From Photorhabdus akhurstii (GTDB lineage: Bacteria; Pseudomonadota; Gammaproteobacteria; Enterobacterales; Enterobacteriaceae): a stretch of DNA of 64,000 nucleotides. Positions 7,510 to 17,333 of this stretch are shown piece after piece. Below the pieces are notes generated by a model. The model was not told the origin of the DNA. It made no database searches and worked only from the letters and a program-made list of their open reading frames with translations. Position numbers and translations under genes: made by a program. Position 1 is the first letter of the stretch; the number at the start of each line of letters is the position of its first letter. The stretch lies in assembly GCF_018448925.1 (NCBI RefSeq), contig NZ_RCWE01000003.1:248001-312000 (forward strand). The letters are read 5' to 3'.

Positions 7510-10487
7510 AACAACTTAAATCTATTACGCTCTCAAACATCCGTCGATATGGTGCCGACACCAAAATTGAGCTCAGTGACGGTGCAACAATTCTACTAGC
7601 CCCTAATGGTACCGGGAAAACGGCCTTCTTCGAAGCGATCGAATTCAGTCTCACGGGTAATATTTCGCGTCTCGGCGAGAATCTCTCACCCATTATTCGG
7701 GACAGTCAGACAGTGGCTAAAGTGATCCTGGATTTCGGTGATGTACATGCCTCTGCACAGGTGAGCAATGGAGGTGACGTCGAAAGGACGGGGGATTTAA
7801 GCTCTCTTTTTCCAGACACGAATTCCGAGGACATCCCTTTTTTGCTGAGACTTACCCACTTATTGGATCAGCGCGAGGGAGAATGGCTGGTAAAAGCGGA
7901 TGCCAAAGTCGCGGGCGCTCAGCTGGCCCGCTTGCCAATCGGCAAAGATGGAGCCCTGGTCAGTAATGCACTTGGCAGCATTCGCCGGGTCCTCACTGAG
8001 AAGCTGAAGCAAGCGGGGGGAGCCCTTGAGGCGCTTGAAGCCGAGTTTAGGGAATGGCAAAGCCTGATTCTTGAGCGGGATCTGGCCGCGTCACAATCTC
8101 AGGGTGCCCTACGCAGCAAAGAAAACATCGCAAAATCAATCTCAGACATTGCTCGTAATACTCAGAGCGTAGAACAATTGCCAGCAGGTTTACTTGTACC
8201 GCCAGTGGGTATCAGCAGTCTGGAAACAATGCACGATGCATTAGAGCAGACAGTACAAGCCAAGCTGAACGGGCTTCGCGAACAGATTGCAGCGCTTGTG
8301 GAAGTGGATGGACTGATTGGCCGGTTCGTTTCTGAGCAAGCTCGTTCTGAGCAGCTTGGCAATACGCTTATAACTGCCAAAGGCGAGCTGACACAAAAAC
8401 AGCAGGAACGATCTCAGATTGCTGATAAAAAAGATAAACTCCAGAAGGAGCTCGTCACAGCTGAAGCCGAGCGTGATGTAATTACGCAGCAGCTTAACCG
8501 GCTTAATAGTGAGGTGCGAACCAAAGAAACTCTCGAACAACGCAAGCATGACCTGGCGTCAGCTGACAAAACGTTGACCGACGCTGAGTCTTTGTTATCA
8601 ACCTTCCGGCGCGTACATGAGGGGAACGAACAGCTCCGCATGGAACACGAACTTATCAGTAAACAGCGCAAGGCTCTGCAGCTTGTCGATAGTGAGCTTC
8701 TTACCTCACATCAACTTATAAAGCGTTGGGAAGAGATTCTTCAACATATTGCGACCATTACCGAGTCGATTAGCAATGAGGAAATTCAGGAGCATGTCCT
8801 TCGGGAGCGTCTTCATTCCGCGAACTCGTTAAAGGCATCTGCTGAAGCAGATGAGTTGTCAATGAAGCAGCTTCATGAGACGCTCACCTCTACTTCTGAC
8901 TCAATAAGGCAATCCTTAGCCTCTATTGCCGCGCATTTGCCAGACGATCGCGGGGACTGTCCCTTATGTGGAGTGGAACACGGCGCTGCTGTCCTACATG
9001 AACGAATTGCCAAATCATTAGAGACTATTGATCCCAAAGTTATTGAAGTCGAACAACGTGTCAAAGCAGCATCCGATCACTTACGTAAATGCATAGAAGC
9101 AGTGATGCATGCCGAAACAGATTTGAAAGCGTGCCAGAGTAAAATCGTTGAACTACAAGGCGATCATGTTCGCTCGGTAGCTGATATCAATCAACTGAAA
9201 ACAAACATCCTTCTTGAAGGTGATACGGTACAACTTGCGAAAGCATCTATCCAACGTCGTGAAGAATCAAATGCTTCAGCGAAGCAGCTGCTTGACGAAA
9301 AACAGCTTAACCTTGCCCCTTTACCGACACCTGAAATACTGGAAGCGTCTAAAAACGCGTACCAAACGGCGACCCGCGAACTGGACGCTGCGCGGCAGAA
9401 TCGGACCGGAGCCCTGGCAAGTTTTGAGCAAACAACTGCTGTACTAGCCGCAATAACAGCAGATGCACTCCCTTCAAAAACGCTGGCTGATTTATCTACT
9501 GAGCAAAATAAAAATACGATTCAACTATCTGAATTAAAATCGAAAATTGAGGCTGAGCAGTCTGCGCTGGATAGACAAAATATCCTTTTAACTGAAGCTA
9601 ATAATAAGGTAAGTGGCCTCGAAAAGCAGATCACTGACGCTCAGGCTCAGTTGGCCTCAATCCGATATTCATGGAGACAACTGTCCTTCTCCGGTGATCC
9701 CGCAGCCGAAGTGGCGAGCAGTAAAGAGATTCAACTGCAGTCATCCGTTGCTGACCTAACCCGAAATTCAGAACAGTTACAAACACTCAAAATTGAGATT
9801 GGGGCCTGGAGCAAGCTGGAACAGACTCGTCTGGCACAAGGGCTTATAGATCGTCGCCGAGGAACATCAACGGAGGAGGAATTCGCTGCCAGTCTTAGCC
9901 AGCGAATTGATAGCGAAATATCAGGTCAGATACAGTTGCAGCAATTATCTGAAGCGATGAAGACACTCAATCGTCGCCTGTCTGCAGAAATCTCGAATGT
10001 ACAAAAACATGTGCTTTCTGTCGTTCCAAGGTGGCAGGCTCTGCTCAAACGCGTAGTCAGAGAACCACGCTTTACTGGCACCAGTCTGGGTTTTCGCAGT
10101 ATTTATAGAAAGGAACATGCTGAAGTATCTGTGTCGTTACATGGGGCGTCAGTGCCGGTTCCGGCGATAGCGAGCGAAGCTCAGCTGACTGATTTACAGC
10201 TTACCTTCTTGCTCTCCATGGCATTGGAACATCAGTGGTCCTCATGGCGCTGCCTGCTTCTGGATGATCCGACACAGCACCATGACTTGGTTCACGCTGC
10301 TTCCGTATTCGATTTACTACGTGATTACATAGTTGATCATGGCTTCCAGGTTGTAATTGCGACGCATGATGCCCTACAGGCCCGTTATTTCATGCGTAAA
10401 TTGCAAAATGACGGCATTCATGCGCGGCTGTGGTCACTCGTCCCAACACCTGAAGGGGTGACGGCATCTGAGATGCAGATCACCTAA
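7506..10487 (+). CDS. lmuB: Lamassu/DdmC-like SMC ATPase
   Basis: This is a 993-residue SMC/Rad50-like ATPase. Walker A is APNGTGKT (residues 32-39), followed by FFEAIEFSLTG. Long coiled coils flank a CPLCG hook (C485, C488) in mid-protein, typical of Rad50/SbcC zinc-hook proteins. The C-terminal head has Walker B CLLLDDPTQHHD (916-927) with a DDP in place of the usual DEP, and the H-loop VVIATHD (949-955, H954). In Lamassu this subunit recognises DNA ends or structures and holds the effector inactive until ATP-driven rearrangement. The start ATG overlaps the previous gene by four bases. The gene appears intact. Confidence 0.85.
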   Translation: MKQLKSITLSNIRRYGADTKIELSDGATILLAPNGTGKTAFFEAIEFSLTGNISRLGENLSPIIRDSQTVAKVILDFGDVHASAQVSNGGDVERTGDLSSLFPDTNSEDIPFLLRLTHLLDQREGEWLVKADAKVAGAQLARLPIGKDGALVSNALGSIRRVLTEKLKQAGGALEALEAEFREWQSLILERDLAASQSQGALRSKENIAKSISDIARNTQSVEQLPAGLLVPPVGISSLETMHDALEQTVQAKLNGLREQIAALVEVDGLIGRFVSEQARSEQLGNTLITAKGELTQKQQERSQIADKKDKLQKELVTAEAERDVITQQLNRLNSEVRTKETLEQRKHDLASADKTLTDAESLLSTFRRVHEGNEQLRMEHELISKQRKALQLVDSELLTSHQLIKRWEEILQHIATITESISNEEIQEHVLRERLHSANSLKASAEADELSMKQLHETLTSTSDSIRQSLASIAAHLPDDRGDCPLCGVEHGAAVLHERIAKSLETIDPKVIEVEQRVKAASDHLRKCIEAVMHAETDLKACQSKIVELQGDHVRSVADINQLKTNILLEGDTVQLAKASIQRREESNASAKQLLDEKQLNLAPLPTPEILEASKNAYQTATRELDAARQNRTGALASFEQTTAVLAAITADALPSKTLADLSTEQNKNTIQLSELKSKIEAEQSALDRQNILLTEANNKVSGLEKQITDAQAQLASIRYSWRQLSFSGDPAAEVASSKEIQLQSSVADLTRNSEQLQTLKIEIGAWSKLEQTRLAQGLIDRRRGTSTEEEFAASLSQRIDSEISGQIQLQQLSEAMKTLNRRLSAEISNVQKHVLSVVPRWQALLKRVVREPRFTGTSLGFRSIYRKEHAEVSVSLHGASVPVPAIASEAQLTDLQLTFLLSMALEHQWSSWRCLLLDDPTQHHDLVHAASVFDLLRDYIVDHGFQVVIATHDALQARYFMRKLQNDGIHARLWSLVPTPEGVTASEMQIT

Positions 10488-10569
10488 TAGAATTGTGCCG
10501 ACTGATAAAGCAGGGCTGCGGGGCTCTCACTTAAGAAAACTCGAAGGCTATTCATTTAAGGAGAAAAGT

Positions 10570-11520
10570 ATGGAATCTGCTCGTGATAAACGCACCGGAA
10601 AAAAAGTCGATGCTGAAGAACTCTGGTTGCTGGATATCGTTGATACCAGCGGTTATGTCTGCTGGGGATGCGGAATCGAAATGTATCCTTCCGCCTGGCA
10701 AAAAGGCAGTAAGAAAAGACCTTCGTTTAATAAAATGCCTGGAAAAGAACACATTAACTGCGATGCTGATGCTGAAAGCACTGTCGTTAAACAGGGCCAG
10801 AAGAAAAGCGTCCGCCATCTGTTGGACAGCGCACTAGGTTTGATGCCTGCAGGGTTAAAGTTGATTGAAAAACGCCCAGTTGTTGATCCTGACGCAACTG
10901 GCGGTGAAAACAATTCCAGCTCTACGTATTCTGCATCGTCAACATCTAGTGAAGGCAATGCCCCAACACGGCAATCGCGCCGTCCGGTTAGCGCTATTCG
11001 CCAGATTTGTAGAGCGTTTATTCACTTCCCTTATGATCGTGGTATGTCACTAAACATACCGGGTATTGATGCCGATACTTACATGACCGTCTTTAAAAAA
11101 CTTAAAGATCCGATTCAGTCCTATCCAGATCGGCGAGTTTTCTACTCACAGTTGTTGTGGCAGAAATTTGAGCAAGACGAGAATCGGATTATCATTCCGC
11201 TGTCGGGAGAATGGGCTAAAGATGAATCTGGGAAACTTAAACCCTCTCGGAGTTACAAACTCCACGTGGAATGGGCCAACTGGTCCCAGGCTAAACGCAC
11301 AGCGCTTCGAAACGAGCTGGACGCCGCTCAGGAAGAAGCGAAGGATGCGGGGAAGAAAAAGCTAAAAGACAGAGCTCAGGTTTTCTTTATCGGTGAGCAA
11401 AGTACCGATGACCATGAGATCTTCTACGTTACCGACTACCGGCTGATTTGTGCAATCATTGGACATGTTTCTTACCCGGCAATTGAAAATAAAATCAATG
11501 AATTGAACCGTAAATCTTAA
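10570..11520 (+). CDS. Unassigned defence-island protein with Cys/His cluster
   Basis: This is a 316-residue protein. The start at 10570 is chosen because AAGGAG lies 6 nt upstream; the GTG at 10495 has no such site. An N-terminal cluster, CWGCG then KEHINC (about residues 27-62), could bind zinc, broadly like the finger region of CoiA-like proteins. A serine-rich linker follows (about 111-130), then a C-terminal domain with alternating strands and a lysine/alanine-rich helix. I do not recognise the family. It sits 80 bp after the SMC gene and 90 bp before qatA, on the same strand, so it may be an accessory to either system or an independent unit. Confidence 0.6.
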   Translation: MESARDKRTGKKVDAEELWLLDIVDTSGYVCWGCGIEMYPSAWQKGSKKRPSFNKMPGKEHINCDADAESTVVKQGQKKSVRHLLDSALGLMPAGLKLIEKRPVVDPDATGGENNSSSTYSASSTSSEGNAPTRQSRRPVSAIRQICRAFIHFPYDRGMSLNIPGIDADTYMTVFKKLKDPIQSYPDRRVFYSQLLWQKFEQDENRIIIPLSGEWAKDESGKLKPSRSYKLHVEWANWSQAKRTALRNELDAAQEEAKDAGKKKLKDRAQVFFIGEQSTDDHEIFYVTDYRLICAIIGHVSYPAIENKINELNRKS

Positions 11521-11610
11521 CAAACTGAGAACCGTAACAGATATCTTGAATAGACCTTGCCTTGGATGATTTGGAACATCCATCAGTCGAGAGAAATAAA
11601 GGATAAGCAG

Positions 11611-13395
11611 ATGTGGTCAGACAAGGAATCATCAGAAGATTATCTGAATTTTGGGGAAGTATCTCAGCTAGCGGTAGATGTGCTCACCACCGAAGGCATG
11701 TTACCAGTATCAATAGGAATTTTTGGTAATTGGGGGGCTGGCAAATCTTCACTTTTGAAATTGATAGAGCAAAAACTTGAGCAAGATAACAAAGATTGGA
11801 TTGTTATCAACTTTGACTCCTGGCTCTATCAGGGTTATGACGACGCTCGAGCTGCGCTTCTTGAAGTCATCGCTACAGCGTTGACAAAAGCTGCAGAAGG
11901 AAATGCTACCCTTATCTCAAAAACGAAGAAACTCCTAAGCCGGGTTGATGGGTTTAGATCCATGGGCCTACTGGCTGAAGGTGCAGCTTTATTTGCAGGA
12001 GTTCCTACTGGCGGCTTGCTTTCCAGAAGCATTGGTGCATTAAGAAATGCTATTGATGGCATACAGAGCCAAGAAGAGTATGAGGCTTTGGGCAATCTGG
12101 CTAAAGAAGGTAAAGAAACGGCTGGCGGTTTGATTAAACCAGGGGCCAAAAAAAGCCCTCCTCAGCAGATTGACGCTTTTCGTAAGGAATATGGGGAAAT
12201 TTTAGAAGAGCTTGGTAAGCCACTGATAGTGGTAATAGATAACCTTGATCGCTGCCTACCTGCCAATGCCATTCATACGCTTGAAGCTATCAGGTTATTC
12301 CTTTTCTTAACTAATACTGCCTTTATCATTGCAGCAGATGAGGACATGATTCGTTCTTCTGTGTCTGATTACTTCAAGGGGGCATCACAGCGTCATCAAA
12401 TAGACTATCTCGATAAGCTCATCCAAGTTCCTATTCGGGTGCCAAAAGCTGGGGTGCGTGAGATTCGTTCATATCTGTTCATGCTTTATGCTATTGAGCA
12501 TGGCTTAAAAGGCGAAAAACTTACCACGCTCCGTGATGGTTTAGAAAGGGCATTACAGCATTCCTGGAAAGATGAACCAATCGCACGCCAGGACGCCCTG
12601 AAAATGACTGGTGAATCTGAGGATAGTAATCTCGCTTTGGCATTTGCACGTGCGGACCGTATTGCTCCTGTATTAGCCAACTCTCCGATTATCCATGGTA
12701 ATCCTAGGATCGTTAAGCGCTTGTTGAATGTTGTGAAAATGCGTTCTCAAATTGCGAAGCGACGAGCGATGCCTTTGGATGAAGCAATTATCACTAAGTT
12801 AGTAATCTTTGAACGATGTGTCGGAGTAGATGGTACTGCTGATTTATATCACCTCGTAGATATTGAACAAGGTATGCCCCAGCTACTAAACCAGCTTGAG
12901 GATGCTAACGGTCAAATACCTTCGGAAGCGCCAAAGACATGGACTGATAATCCAACGACCAAAGCTTTCATCAGCCAATGGGCTCAACTTGATCCTCGCC
13001 TTGGCGGAATCGACTTGAGAGCCGCCATATATCTGTCCCGAGAGACTATGCCAATAGGCGCATATGTGGTTGGTTTATCGCCATCTGGACGGGAAGCACT
13101 AAATGCACTTATTGAATTGAAAAACACCAGTTCTCCTACAGCAGAAGACCTTTTGAAAACGCTTCCTCGTGAAGAGCAAGTGCCTGTAATGGAAGGTTTA
13201 ATTAGCCAGTTAAGGCAAGTGTCAGATTGGGCTCGTAAACCTAAAGGGTTTTCCGGTGCATGCCTCTTAGCCCGCCACTCGGCAGATGTGGCCAGTATAT
13301 TAATTCGTTATTTGCAGGAGTTGCAGCTGGGGATGAAACGGCCAGCGTGGATGACTGCAGCACTAAAAGATGAGCAATGGAATAAGGACGCTTAA
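11611..13395 (+). CDS. qatA: QatA, KAP-family P-loop ATPase
   Basis: This is a 594-residue KAP NTPase. Walker A is GNWGAGKS (residues 39-46) and the aspartate-rich Walker B is IDNLDR (209-214). Between them is the long KAP insertion, including a Gly/Ala-rich stretch (about 125-150) that could touch membrane. The ATG at 11611 has AAAGGA 8 nt upstream and is preferred over the TTG at 11557. QatA is the ATPase of the anti-phage Qat system (QatABCD), and the next three genes complete it in canonical order. Its stop overlaps the start of qatB by one base. The mechanism of defence is not established by sequence. Confidence 0.9.
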   Translation: MWSDKESSEDYLNFGEVSQLAVDVLTTEGMLPVSIGIFGNWGAGKSSLLKLIEQKLEQDNKDWIVINFDSWLYQGYDDARAALLEVIATALTKAAEGNATLISKTKKLLSRVDGFRSMGLLAEGAALFAGVPTGGLLSRSIGALRNAIDGIQSQEEYEALGNLAKEGKETAGGLIKPGAKKSPPQQIDAFRKEYGEILEELGKPLIVVIDNLDRCLPANAIHTLEAIRLFLFLTNTAFIIAADEDMIRSSVSDYFKGASQRHQIDYLDKLIQVPIRVPKAGVREIRSYLFMLYAIEHGLKGEKLTTLRDGLERALQHSWKDEPIARQDALKMTGESEDSNLALAFARADRIAPVLANSPIIHGNPRIVKRLLNVVKMRSQIAKRRAMPLDEAIITKLVIFERCVGVDGTADLYHLVDIEQGMPQLLNQLEDANGQIPSEAPKTWTDNPTTKAFISQWAQLDPRLGGIDLRAAIYLSRETMPIGAYVVGLSPSGREALNALIELKNTSSPTAEDLLKTLPREEQVPVMEGLISQLRQVSDWARKPKGFSGACLLARHSADVASILIRYLQELQLGMKRPAWMTAALKDEQWNKDA

Positions 13396-14147
13396 TGGGA
13401 ACTTCACAATCAAGTACAGGTCCAGGAGGTGGTTCTCCACTCGTTCCACCTTGGGCTGATGACCAGCCACAGCAACCGTTACCCTCGCCACAAGACAGAA
13501 GGTTTGCACCATTCCGAGAATCTTTGGGAAATGCGGTTTCAAACGGTAATAGAGCAGATTTCAGGAAGGCTATAGGGCACTACGCGCGAAAAGCCTCTGG
13601 GGGAAGCAGTAGTGCAGCTCGACGATTAGGGAGTGTCACACAAGCAGGGGGCGGATTATTTGGGGCTTTGGCGGGAATGCCTGCGGCACCCGGAGAACCA
13701 AGCATCGATTTGGGTAGTTTAGCTGGCCTTCCATGCGAAATAGCAATATCAGCTATTGCTCAAGCTTTAACATCACAGGATGGTGACTCAGAGAAGATTT
13801 GTGCAGCCATGAATCATGCCTTAGTGGAAGCTCTCGATGGTGTAGCAATTTTCGATCCCCAAAAAATAACTGATGGTGTGATCGTTGATACAATGATTGG
13901 TTATTTAGCTGAAAGCATTTTTCTTCAAATGGTCATGGATTCTAACAAGGCATGGAATAAAGCAGACACTCCTTCAAAAGCCATCCATGCAGAAACTGAA
14001 CTTCGAGAATTGATCAAAGTTGTTGTTGATAAGCATATGGCCCCAAAACTTGTCAATAACATCAGAACTTTTTCGAAAAATCAAATGGTTCAAATTGAGC
14101 GTCAGGCAATCATTGAGGCTTGGCAAGAATGGGAGGCCTACCAATGA
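13395..14147 (+). CDS. qatB: QatB, Qat defence system subunit
   Basis: This is a 250-residue protein with a proline/glycine-rich disordered N-terminus (about 1-35), a serine/glycine-rich segment (about 68-100), and a helical C-terminal half ending QEWEAYQ. I see no catalytic motif. It is recognised by position between the KAP ATPase and the QueC-like gene, which is the defining order of QatABCD. It overlaps qatA by one base and qatC by four (ATGA), so the four proteins are likely co-translated. QatB is often variable in sequence, so the call is mostly contextual. Confidence 0.85.
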   Translation: MGTSQSSTGPGGGSPLVPPWADDQPQQPLPSPQDRRFAPFRESLGNAVSNGNRADFRKAIGHYARKASGGSSSAARRLGSVTQAGGGLFGALAGMPAAPGEPSIDLGSLAGLPCEIAISAIAQALTSQDGDSEKICAAMNHALVEALDGVAIFDPQKITDGVIVDTMIGYLAESIFLQMVMDSNKAWNKADTPSKAIHAETELRELIKVVVDKHMAPKLVNNIRTFSKNQMVQIERQAIIEAWQEWEAYQ

Positions 14148-15448
14148 CACAATTAGTTTTCCATCATGATCATCGTCTCTTACCGCCTGCAGGTGATAAC
14201 GTGTTGCCCGTACAGCTTTATGGATTAAGCGGGCAGGGACGGGGTGATATATCTATTATCGGGAATCCTGCGATTGATCGAATTAAGCGTTTGGGTATCC
14301 AAATTCCAGCTCAGGTCATGGATTTTCTAAGCATCGCACTAGCGGTAACAGCTGCCGATACCTTTATTCAGCGTGAAAGCTCTGAGGATGGTTGGACTCG
14401 TCAATTCTCGCTACGACTTCCCCTTCATGAGCCATCTCGATGGATTGCTCTAAAGAAGGAGCTTGAAAGCGCTTTGCATTTCCTTAGTGGAGACATCTGG
14501 GATTTCGAATTTTGTAACGGTGGTTATGCACCGCCAGAACCGTATAGTCAACATTCAAGGTTTCATCTGATTAAGCTCAAAGAGCTTGATTGCGTCAGCT
14601 TATTTTCGGGCGGATTGGATTCGGCTATTGGCGCAATAGATCTTTTGACACTAGGGCGTGCTCCGCTTTTGGTTAGTCATGCTTATAAAGGAGATAAGTC
14701 ACGCCAAGATCAAATTGCTGAAAGATTGAATGGTCGATACTCGCGGTTTGAAATTAATGCTGATCCGCATCTATATCAAGGTGCGACTGACATTACGATG
14801 CGAACGCGGAGCCTCAATTTTCTTGCTTTTGCGGCTGTAGGCGCTTGTGCTGTACAAGAAATATCTCAACAAAAAAAGATCGATCTATTTGTACCTGAAA
14901 ATGGGTTTATCTCGTTAAATGCGCCACTAACCCCACGCCGGATAGGTACGCTGAGTACACGAACAACACATCCACATTTTATTGCCAGCATACAACAGCT
15001 ATTTGATGCGGTCGGAATTCCTTGCCAAATAATCAACCCATATCAGTTCAAAACAAAGGGGCAAATGGCTTATCAATGCTTGAATAAGCAACTCCTATCT
15101 GAAGTTGTGGAAAGTACGGTATCTTGCAGTCATTGGAAACGAACGGATCAGCAGTGTGGGGTATGTGTACCGTGCATCATTCGACGGGCATCGCTTCATG
15201 CAGGGGGAATTAATAGAGACGCTGATTACACTTTCCAGTCTCTGGCTAAAGTAATGAATGAAATTGATCGCAGGGATGATCTTATCGCTCTTAGGATTGC
15301 AATCGCACAGAAATCGACTGTGAAAATAGGAACATGGGTCGCCAAGAGCGGTCCCTTGCCTGTAGCAGCATTCAATAATTTTAAGCAGGTGTTTATGGAT
15401 GGCCTAAATGAGGTCGAAAACTACTTACTGAGTGAGGGCATTGTGTGA
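14144..15448 (+). CDS. qatC: QatC, QueC-like PP-loop protein
   Basis: This is a 434-residue protein with the PP-loop SGGLDS (155-160) of QueC, the 7-cyano-7-deazaguanine synthase. Its cysteine cluster (C328, C338, C341 and C344; CxxC then PC) matches the QueC zinc site. It is about twice the length of QueC because of a long N-terminal extension. In Qat the QueC-like subunit is required for protection and is thought to modify a partner or substrate rather than make queuosine. The ATG at 14144 overlaps qatB as ATGA; the upstream in-frame start is inside qatB and lacks a better ribosome site. Confidence 0.9.
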   Translation: MTQLVFHHDHRLLPPAGDNVLPVQLYGLSGQGRGDISIIGNPAIDRIKRLGIQIPAQVMDFLSIALAVTAADTFIQRESSEDGWTRQFSLRLPLHEPSRWIALKKELESALHFLSGDIWDFEFCNGGYAPPEPYSQHSRFHLIKLKELDCVSLFSGGLDSAIGAIDLLTLGRAPLLVSHAYKGDKSRQDQIAERLNGRYSRFEINADPHLYQGATDITMRTRSLNFLAFAAVGACAVQEISQQKKIDLFVPENGFISLNAPLTPRRIGTLSTRTTHPHFIASIQQLFDAVGIPCQIINPYQFKTKGQMAYQCLNKQLLSEVVESTVSCSHWKRTDQQCGVCVPCIIRRASLHAGGINRDADYTFQSLAKVMNEIDRRDDLIALRIAIAQKSTVKIGTWVAKSGPLPVAAFNNFKQVFMDGLNEVENYLLSEGIV

Positions 15449-16170
15449 GCATCGACATGCACTGTCATCTTGACTTATATCCTCAGCCAGAACAAGTGGC
15501 TGAGGAATGCAGGTGTCGAGGGACTTATATACTGTCGGTAACAACGACACCCAGAGCATGGCATGGGACCTCTTTACTAGCTAAAGGAAGCCGACGAATC
15601 CGAACTGCTCTTGGGCTCCATCCCCAAATTGCACATCAAAGATCGCATGAGTTAGAGCTGTTTGATTCACTGCTTTCGGAAACTAGGTATGTTGGCGAAA
15701 TAGGGCTTGATGGTGGTAAGGGATTTAAAGAGCATTGGGACGTTCAGCTGAAGGTATTTCGACACATACTCAATAGCGTGAATCGTGCTGGAGGCAAGAT
15801 TATGACTATTCATAGCCGGGGAAGTGCGTCAGCTACCCTTTATGAGATCGAAAATATTGATGGGGTAGCAATATTACATTGGTTCACTGGGACCCCTAAG
15901 CAGCTTGAAAGAGCAATCGATTTAGGGTGTTGGTTCTCCGTGGGGCCTGCTATGCTTGATACAATAAAGGGGAAGGCCTTAGCTTTGAAAATTCCCAAAT
16001 CACGCATTCTTACAGAAACCGATGGGCCATTTGGTAAGTTTCGTAATGATCCACTAATGCCATGGGACGGTGAGATTGCAGAGGCACAGTTAGCCACATT
16101 ATGGGGTATGAGCTCGATGGATGTTAAAGCTCAGCTTTCTGATAATTTTAGGAGATTGTGTAGTTATTAA
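15445..16170 (+). CDS. qatD: QatD, TatD-like metal-dependent hydrolase
   Basis: This is a 241-residue TatD-family protein with all metal ligands present: H6 and H8 (HCH), E85 (GEIGLDG), H123 (IHSRG), H145 (LHWF) and D193 (TDGP). TatD enzymes are 3'-5' DNA exonucleases, and QatD is the nuclease-like subunit of the Qat system. The GTG start overlaps the qatC stop (GTGA, 15445-15448), consistent with a four-gene coupled operon. It ends at TAA 16168-16170. After it the sequence quality drops into remnants, which suggests that the Qat module was inserted as a unit. Confidence 0.9.
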   Translation: MSIDMHCHLDLYPQPEQVAEECRCRGTYILSVTTTPRAWHGTSLLAKGSRRIRTALGLHPQIAHQRSHELELFDSLLSETRYVGEIGLDGGKGFKEHWDVQLKVFRHILNSVNRAGGKIMTIHSRGSASATLYEIENIDGVAILHWFTGTPKQLERAIDLGCWFSVGPAMLDTIKGKALALKIPKSRILTETDGPFGKFRNDPLMPWDGEIAEAQLATLWGMSSMDVKAQLSDNFRRLCSY

Positions 16171-16230
16171 ATATTTAGATAAACTCACTTCCCTAAAACA
16201 AATAATCGGTATAAAATTCGATCTGGTTAG

Positions 16231-16365
16231 CATGTTGAAAAAGAAAGTTTATATGTTCTGGCTGAGCCTTCCCACGCAGAGAAGGCCACAGTCAAGTTGC
16301 ACGGAACAACCTACACCATACTCACCGTAACCTACTTTAACTGGCTCGTGCCAAAGTTACGGTAG
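16231..16365 (+). pseudogene. Orphan 3' gene fragment
   Basis: A rightward frame of about 44 codons has a stop directly before it and no start. It contains KESLYVLAEPSHAEKATVKL, which reads like genuine protein, and it ends at TAG 16363-16365 inside the opposite-strand Gp2-like pseudogene. I read it as the truncated end of an unidentified mobile-element gene left beside the Qat insertion. The evidence is weak. Confidence 0.3.
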
Positions 16366-17011
16366 CCTTGGTGGACATCTTTTGTTTTTTCTTTAGCCAG
16401 ATAAGCCAGGCGCAACAGGAAGTCCTCATAAACTGGGGAGCGAGTCAGAGCATCGCACCTGTAAAACTTAAACGACTGATTCTTTGGGAAATGTGCTAAA
16501 GACGCGTCGTCTGGATAATCAAGGCCCACGGCGCTACACCAAGCTTTCTGCATCCTCGTTGCCATATTATCTGCATTGCGATTAGTATAATTTCCTAGAT
16601 ATCCGTAAACGTTCCGGTTGAACAACAGCATTAAGTGATAGTGGGGATTTTTGCTTGTATCGCGCTCTCTGGCCCAGACATAGGCTGGTGACACAGGCTT
16701 TCCCGCGGCCTGCCCGAACGTCTGTGATACTCCCGTAACTGGCTTTTCAGCGACTCGATGCAGCGAGTTATTGCCTGCGGATCTACCTGCTGCCAACAAA
16801 TAGGAGAGTCAGGGTCGTCAGGTACGTGATCCTCAGCAAACCTTAGGTCTGCACGGAAAGCAAATATACGATTATGGTGTTCAAGGATGTTATATACCAC
16901 AGAAAGAGATTTACGGAGAATATAACGCTCTATAGGTGAATCGTATTTCCTCTCTGCTGTTTTTAGTCGTAATTCAAATTCTTTCTCGGTTAATTCATAA
17001 GGTGATTTCAT
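16332..17011 (-). pseudogene. Frameshifted inovirus Gp2/YfjJ-like replication protein
   Basis: Two overlapping leftward frames make one gene. The first (17011 to about 16710) ends its coherent part near LKSQLREYHRRSGR, and the second (about 16705-16332) continues with VSPAYVWARERDTSKNPHYH. The HYHLMLLFN block is the histidine motif seen in YagK/YfjJ and inovirus-type Gp2 proteins, which are related to rolling-circle initiators. A frameshift around 16700-16710 separates them. The family is typical of satellite phages and islands, so this is probably the dead replication gene of an old element. Expression as one product would need frameshifting. Confidence 0.65.
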
Positions 17012-17333
17012 AATATACCATTAGCTATATTTTTATCTTTACTGTCTGGTAATGGGTAGCGCAATCGCTACCCGCATGACAAGATGCACCCGCATTCAGT
17101 GTTTTACTGAGACACACCCTCAATGGAACTGTAATATATATTACATATACCGGGGCATGAGGTAACGACCGTGCATCAATAATTCGAGTAGAAGGTACAA
17201 TATACCTTGTATTGGCGTTTTATTTGACCTTATTGATATTTAATAAAATTACTCTGAAGTTATCCTTATTCTGGGTGGATTATATAGCCATCTGGGATGG
17301 CAGTAATTACAGGTTGTACTTGGACATGAAATG
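17012..17333. other. Intergenic, no gene seen
   Basis: The region is AT-rich. It contains a palindromic GTAATATATATTAC (about 17131-17144) and a divergent or leftward regulatory region for the flanking leftward genes. No coding frame was recognised. Confidence 0.4.
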
